From: Streptosporangiaceae bacterium
GTDB taxonomy: Bacteria > Actinomycetota > Actinomycetes > Streptosporangiales > Streptosporangiaceae
DNA: 8,060 nt
Assembly: GCA_030040415.1 (NCBI GenBank)
Contig: JASHTT010000459.1
Location: forward strand, 1 to 8,060
Direction of reading: 5' to 3'
Shown piece by piece: positions 5,637 to 8,060 of this stretch (positions are counted from its first letter, which is position 1; every line of letters starts with the position of its first letter). The notes below the pieces were generated by a model. That model made no database searches, was not told where the DNA came from, and saw only the letters and a program-made list of their open reading frames with translations. The position numbers were made by a program, and so were the translations under genes.

Positions 5637-7553
5637 CTAGCGCTTCTTGTCCGGGCCCGGGCCCTGCTCGGTCGACAGTGCAGCGACGAAGGCCTCCTGC
5701 GGCACCTCGACCCGGCCGATGACCTTCATCCGCCGCTTGCCTTCCTTCTGCTTCTCCAGCAGCTTGCGCTTGCGGGTGATGTCACCGCCGTAGCACTTGG
5801 CCAGCACGTCCTTGCGCAGCGCGCGGATGTTCTCCCGCGCGATGATCTTGCTGCCGATGGCCGCCTGGATCGGCACCTCGAACTGCTGCCGCGGTATCAG
5901 CTCCTTCAGCTTGGCCGTCATGCTCAAGCCGTAATCTCGCGACTTGTCGGCGTGCACGATCTGGCTGAACGCGTCGACGGGCAGGCCCTGCAGCAGGATG
6001 TCGACCTTGACCAGGTCGGATTCCTGCTCGCCGCCCGGCTCGTAGTCGAGCGAGGCGTAACCGCGGGTCCGCGACTTGAGCTGGTCGAAGAAGTCGAAGA
6101 TGATCTCGGCCAGCGGCATCGTGTAACGGATCTCGACCCGGTCGGCGGACAGGTACTCCATGCCGAGGAGTACGCCGCGGCGGCTCTGGCACAGTTCCAT
6201 GATCGCGCCGACGTAATCAGCCGGGGCCAGCACGGTCGCCCGCACGATCGGCTCGTAGACCTGGCCGATCTTGCCCTCGGGGAACTCGCTGGGATTGGTG
6301 ACGATGCTCTCCTGGCCGGTCTCGAGCACCACCCGGTAGACCACGTTCGGAGCCGTGGAGATCAGCACAAGACCGAATTCCCGCTCCAGCCGCTCCCTGA
6401 CGATCTCCATGTGCAGCAGGCCGAGGAACCCGCAGCGGAAGCCGAAGCCGAGCGCGGTGGAGGTCTCCGGCTCGTAGACCAGGGAGGCGTCGTTGAGCTG
6501 GAGCTTGTCCAGCGCGTCGCGCAGCTCGGGATAGTCGTCGCCGTCGACCGGGTACAGGCCGGAGAACACCATCGGCTTGGGGTTCGCGTACCCGGGCAGC
6601 GGCTGGGCGGCCGGGCTGACGGCCGTGGTGAGCGTGTCGCCGACCCGCGCCTGGCGGACGTCCTTCACGCCGGTGATCAGGTAGCCGACCTCCCCCGCCG
6701 CGAGACCGTCCGACGGGACCGGCTCAGGCGAGATCACGCCGATCTCCAGCGTCTCGTGCACGGCCTTGGTCGACAGCATCAGCACGCGTTCCCTGCGGGA
6801 TAGCTTGCCGTCCATCACCCGGACGTAGGTGACCACGCCCCGGTAGGTGTCGTAGACCGAGTCGAAGATCAGCGCCCTGGCTGGTCCGGCCGGGTCACCG
6901 GCCGGCGGCGGGACCTGGTCGACTACCTCGTTCAGCAGGTGTTCCACGCCCTCCCCGGTCTTGGCGGAAACCCTGAGGACCTCGGCGGGATCGCAGCCGA
7001 TGATGTTGGCCAGCTCGGCCGCGTACTTCTCCGGCTGGGCGGCGGGCAGATCGATCTTGTTCAGTACCGGTATCAGGTGCAAGTCGGCGTCGAGCGCGAG
7101 GTACAGGTTGGCCAGCGTCTGCGCCTCGATCCCCTGGGCCGCGTCCACCAGCAAGATCGCGCCCTCGCAGGCAGCGAGCGATCTCGACACCTCGTAGGTG
7201 AAGTCCACGTGGCCCGGGGTGTCGATGAGGTTCAGCACGTAGTTGGCGCCGTCCTTGCCGCGCCACGGCAGGCGGACCGCCTGCGACTTGATGGTGATGC
7301 CGCGCTCGCGCTCGATGTCCATCCTGTCCAGGTACTGCGCCCGCATCTGCCTGGCGTCCACGACGCCGGTGAGCTGGAGCATCCGGTCGGCCAGCGTCGA
7401 CTTGCCGTGGTCTATATGGGCGATGATGCAGAAGTTGCGGATTATCGCCTGATCGGTCGAGGCCGGGGTCGGCACAGCGGCCACGGCGCGCTGGACCGCG
7501 GGTCTCGGTCTCAGCGCGGGCTCGGCGGCCGGCTGGTCGGCTGTTGCTGGCAC
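5637..7553 (-). CDS. lepA: Elongation factor 4 (LepA), ribosome-associated GTPase
   Basis: From the GTG at 7553 the protein has 638 residues. It is a translational GTPase, proposed to remodel or back-translocate stalled ribosomes and to help 30S assembly. GTPase motifs are intact: AHIDHGKST (G1, 45-53), RGIT (G2, 84-87), DTPGH (G3, 111-115, with the catalytic His) and NKID (G4, 165-168). EF4-specific parts follow: the elongation-factor G-like domains, YTMPLAEIIFDFFDQLKS, RTRGYASLDYE, and the LepA C-terminal domain with LLEKQKEGKRRMK and VPQEAFVAALS. The frame is open up to a GTG at 7691, but VPATADQPA at 7553 resembles known actinobacterial LepA starts, and the upstream residues would cover the rpsT control region. 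The Shine-Dalgarno before 7553 is weak. Residues 1-36 are an Ala/Pro-rich head of the kind other actinobacterial LepA proteins have. Divergence from rpsT matches the usual actinobacterial order. Confidence 0.96.
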   Translation of the reverse strand: MPATADQPAAEPALRPRPAVQRAVAAVPTPASTDQAIIRNFCIIAHIDHGKSTLADRMLQLTGVVDARQMRAQYLDRMDIERERGITIKSQAVRLPWRGKDGANYVLNLIDTPGHVDFTYEVSRSLAACEGAILLVDAAQGIEAQTLANLYLALDADLHLIPVLNKIDLPAAQPEKYAAELANIIGCDPAEVLRVSAKTGEGVEHLLNEVVDQVPPPAGDPAGPARALIFDSVYDTYRGVVTYVRVMDGKLSRRERVLMLSTKAVHETLEIGVISPEPVPSDGLAAGEVGYLITGVKDVRQARVGDTLTTAVSPAAQPLPGYANPKPMVFSGLYPVDGDDYPELRDALDKLQLNDASLVYEPETSTALGFGFRCGFLGLLHMEIVRERLEREFGLVLISTAPNVVYRVVLETGQESIVTNPSEFPEGKIGQVYEPIVRATVLAPADYVGAIMELCQSRRGVLLGMEYLSADRVEIRYTMPLAEIIFDFFDQLKSRTRGYASLDYEPGGEQESDLVKVDILLQGLPVDAFSQIVHADKSRDYGLSMTAKLKELIPRQQFEVPIQAAIGSKIIARENIRALRKDVLAKCYGGDITRKRKLLEKQKEGKRRMKVIGRVEVPQEAFVAALSTEQGPGPDKKR

Positions 7554-7571
7554 GCCGTCTATGGTTGCACG

Positions 7572-7605
7572 GCCGGGCAGTAGTCCAGACCGTGCGCTGC
7601 CCGGC
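7572..7605. repeat. 9-bp inverted repeat just upstream of the lepA start
   Basis: GCCGGGCAG (7572-7580) and CTGCCCGGC (7597-7605) are perfect complements around a 16-base spacer. In a lepA transcript this forms a stable hairpin ending 18 bases before the GTG at 7553. A second, mutually exclusive pairing exists: GCACGG (7567-7572) with CCGTGC (7590-7595). It could affect lepA translation or bind a regulator; neither is shown. No T-tract follows on either strand, so it is not a typical terminator. Confidence 0.6.
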
Positions 7606-7627
7606 TGGCTTCGAGCCGTTATCCGGT

Positions 7628-7657
7628 TTGAGCCGGGGGCGCGATCTCGGCTATCCT
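7628..7657 (+). promoter_or_regulatory. Candidate housekeeping promoter for rpsT
   Basis: TTGAGC (7628-7633) and TATCCT (7652-7657) are separated by 18 bases, a reasonable match to the principal sigma factor consensus for a GC-rich genome. Transcription would begin near 7664, giving a leader of about 115 bases before the rpsT GTG. That leader opens with a 6-bp inverted repeat, GGCTGC (7666-7671) with GCAGCC (7674-7679). A comparable lepA promoter on the other strand was not convincing. Confidence 0.45.
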
Positions 7658-7767
7658 TTCTCCCTGGCTGCCTGCAGCCCTGAGTTTGCACGCCGGGGCG
7701 CTACGCCGTGAACCGCTGATCCGGCTCGTGCCGGGCACCAGCAGACCACCTAGACGAGGACCCTAGC

Positions 7768-7771
7768 GAGG
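7768..7771 (+). promoter_or_regulatory. Shine-Dalgarno for rpsT
   Basis: GAGG in the context AGCGAGGC lies seven bases before the GTG at 7779 and supports that start. It is preceded by a second purine-rich GACGAGGA near 7753, too far away to serve this start. Confidence 0.55.
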
Positions 7772-7778
7772 CATTCGC

Positions 7779-8048
7779 GTGGCAAACATCAAGTCCCAGA
7801 TCAAGCGCAACAAGCAAAACGAGAAGGCCCGGCTCCGCAACAAGGCGGTCAAGTCCGAGCTGAAGACGTCCGTGCGCAAGTTCCGCGAGGCCGCGGAGAA
7901 CGGCAACGCCGAGGCTGCCGAGGCAGCGATGCGAGCCGCGTCGGCCAAGCTGGACAAGGCGGCAAGCAAGGGCGTCATCCACAAGAAGCAGGCTGCTAAC
8001 CGCAAGTCGGCAATCGCCAAGCGCGCCGAGCAGCTCAAGAGCGCCTAG
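7779..8048 (+). CDS. rpsT: 30S ribosomal protein S20
   Basis: 89 residues, full length, starting with GTG. The N-terminus reads (M)ANIKSQIKRNKQNEKARLRN, the highly conserved S20 opening, and the C-terminal half contains AAMRAASAKLDKAASKGVIHKK and AANRKSAIAKRAEQL, with many Lys and Arg for contacts with 16S rRNA. S20 is a primary binding protein of the 30S subunit, folding as a bundle of three long helices. The gene is divergent from lepA with 225 bases between the starts. In E. coli S20 represses its own translation; the roughly 115-base leader proposed here could allow something similar, but I see no specific 16S mimic in it. The twelve bases after the stop contain nothing I can name. Confidence 0.97.
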   Translation: MANIKSQIKRNKQNEKARLRNKAVKSELKTSVRKFREAAENGNAEAAEAAMRAASAKLDKAASKGVIHKKQAANRKSAIAKRAEQLKSA

Positions 8049-8060
8049 GTTTCGCAGGAT

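Noticed and set aside
5952..6803. 283-codon open frame on the plus strand within lepA
   Set aside because: It is the antisense mirror of conserved LepA codons, has no ribosome binding site context and shows no recognisable protein family.
7554..7691. 46-residue N-terminal extension of LepA from a GTG at 7691
   Set aside because: Residues are not LepA-like, the segment overlaps the likely rpsT promoter, and the start at 7553 (VPATADQ) resembles known actinobacterial LepA N-termini.
1..8060. CRISPR array, tRNA or rRNA gene, insertion sequence or phage-like element
   Set aside because: No regularly spaced identical repeats, no cloverleaf-like sequence in the short gaps, no transposase or integrase frame and no terminal inverted repeats were seen.

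Overview
The window is a stretch of chromosome from a high-G+C actinobacterium. Roughly two thirds of the bases are G or C by eye, GTG and TTG starts are common, and the genes have a strong G/C bias at third codon positions. The divergent lepA / rpsT pair is a typical actinobacterial arrangement, and a SigE-family ECF sigma factor also fits. I cannot name the genus from sequence alone.

Layout, left to right. (1) 1-568, plus strand: the last 62 codons of a copper-containing primary-amine oxidase, whose stop overlaps the TTG start of a small MmcQ/YjbR-type protein. (2) 569-672: a short convergent gap holding imperfect direct repeats but no clear terminator. (3) 673-5006, minus strand: an apparent three-gene operon read right to left. 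It encodes a serine hydrolase of the beta-lactamase/esterase class, a SigE-family ECF sigma factor, and an 815-residue single-pass membrane protein. The last protein has a short basic cytoplasmic head, a seven-bladed YVTN-type propeller with a cysteine pair in every blade, and a tandemly duplicated ~166-residue domain I do not recognise. The sigma factor and membrane protein genes overlap by ATGA, and a strong Shine-Dalgarno sequence for the second lies inside the first. (4) 5007-5198: a divergent promoter region. (5) 5199-5630, plus strand: a small two-helix DUF4190 membrane protein. (6) 5637-7553, minus strand: lepA (elongation factor 4), converging on the DUF4190 gene with only six bases between the stops. 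(7) 7554-7778: the divergent lepA/rpsT control region, with a good promoter candidate for rpsT and a 9-bp inverted repeat just upstream of the lepA start. (8) 7779-8048, plus strand: rpsT (ribosomal protein S20).

The housekeeping part (lepA, rpsT) is ordinary. The part worth attention is the sigma factor / propeller operon. Gene order, translational coupling and membrane topology suggest that the 815-residue protein is a membrane-anchored partner, possibly an anti-sigma factor, of the ECF sigma factor, with a large, probably disulfide-stabilised sensor outside the cell. It lacks the zinc-binding His/Cys motif of classical anti-sigma factors. The co-directional serine hydrolase may belong to the same response or may simply be a neighbour. 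The regulatory role is inference; the domain architecture and overlap are read directly from the sequence.
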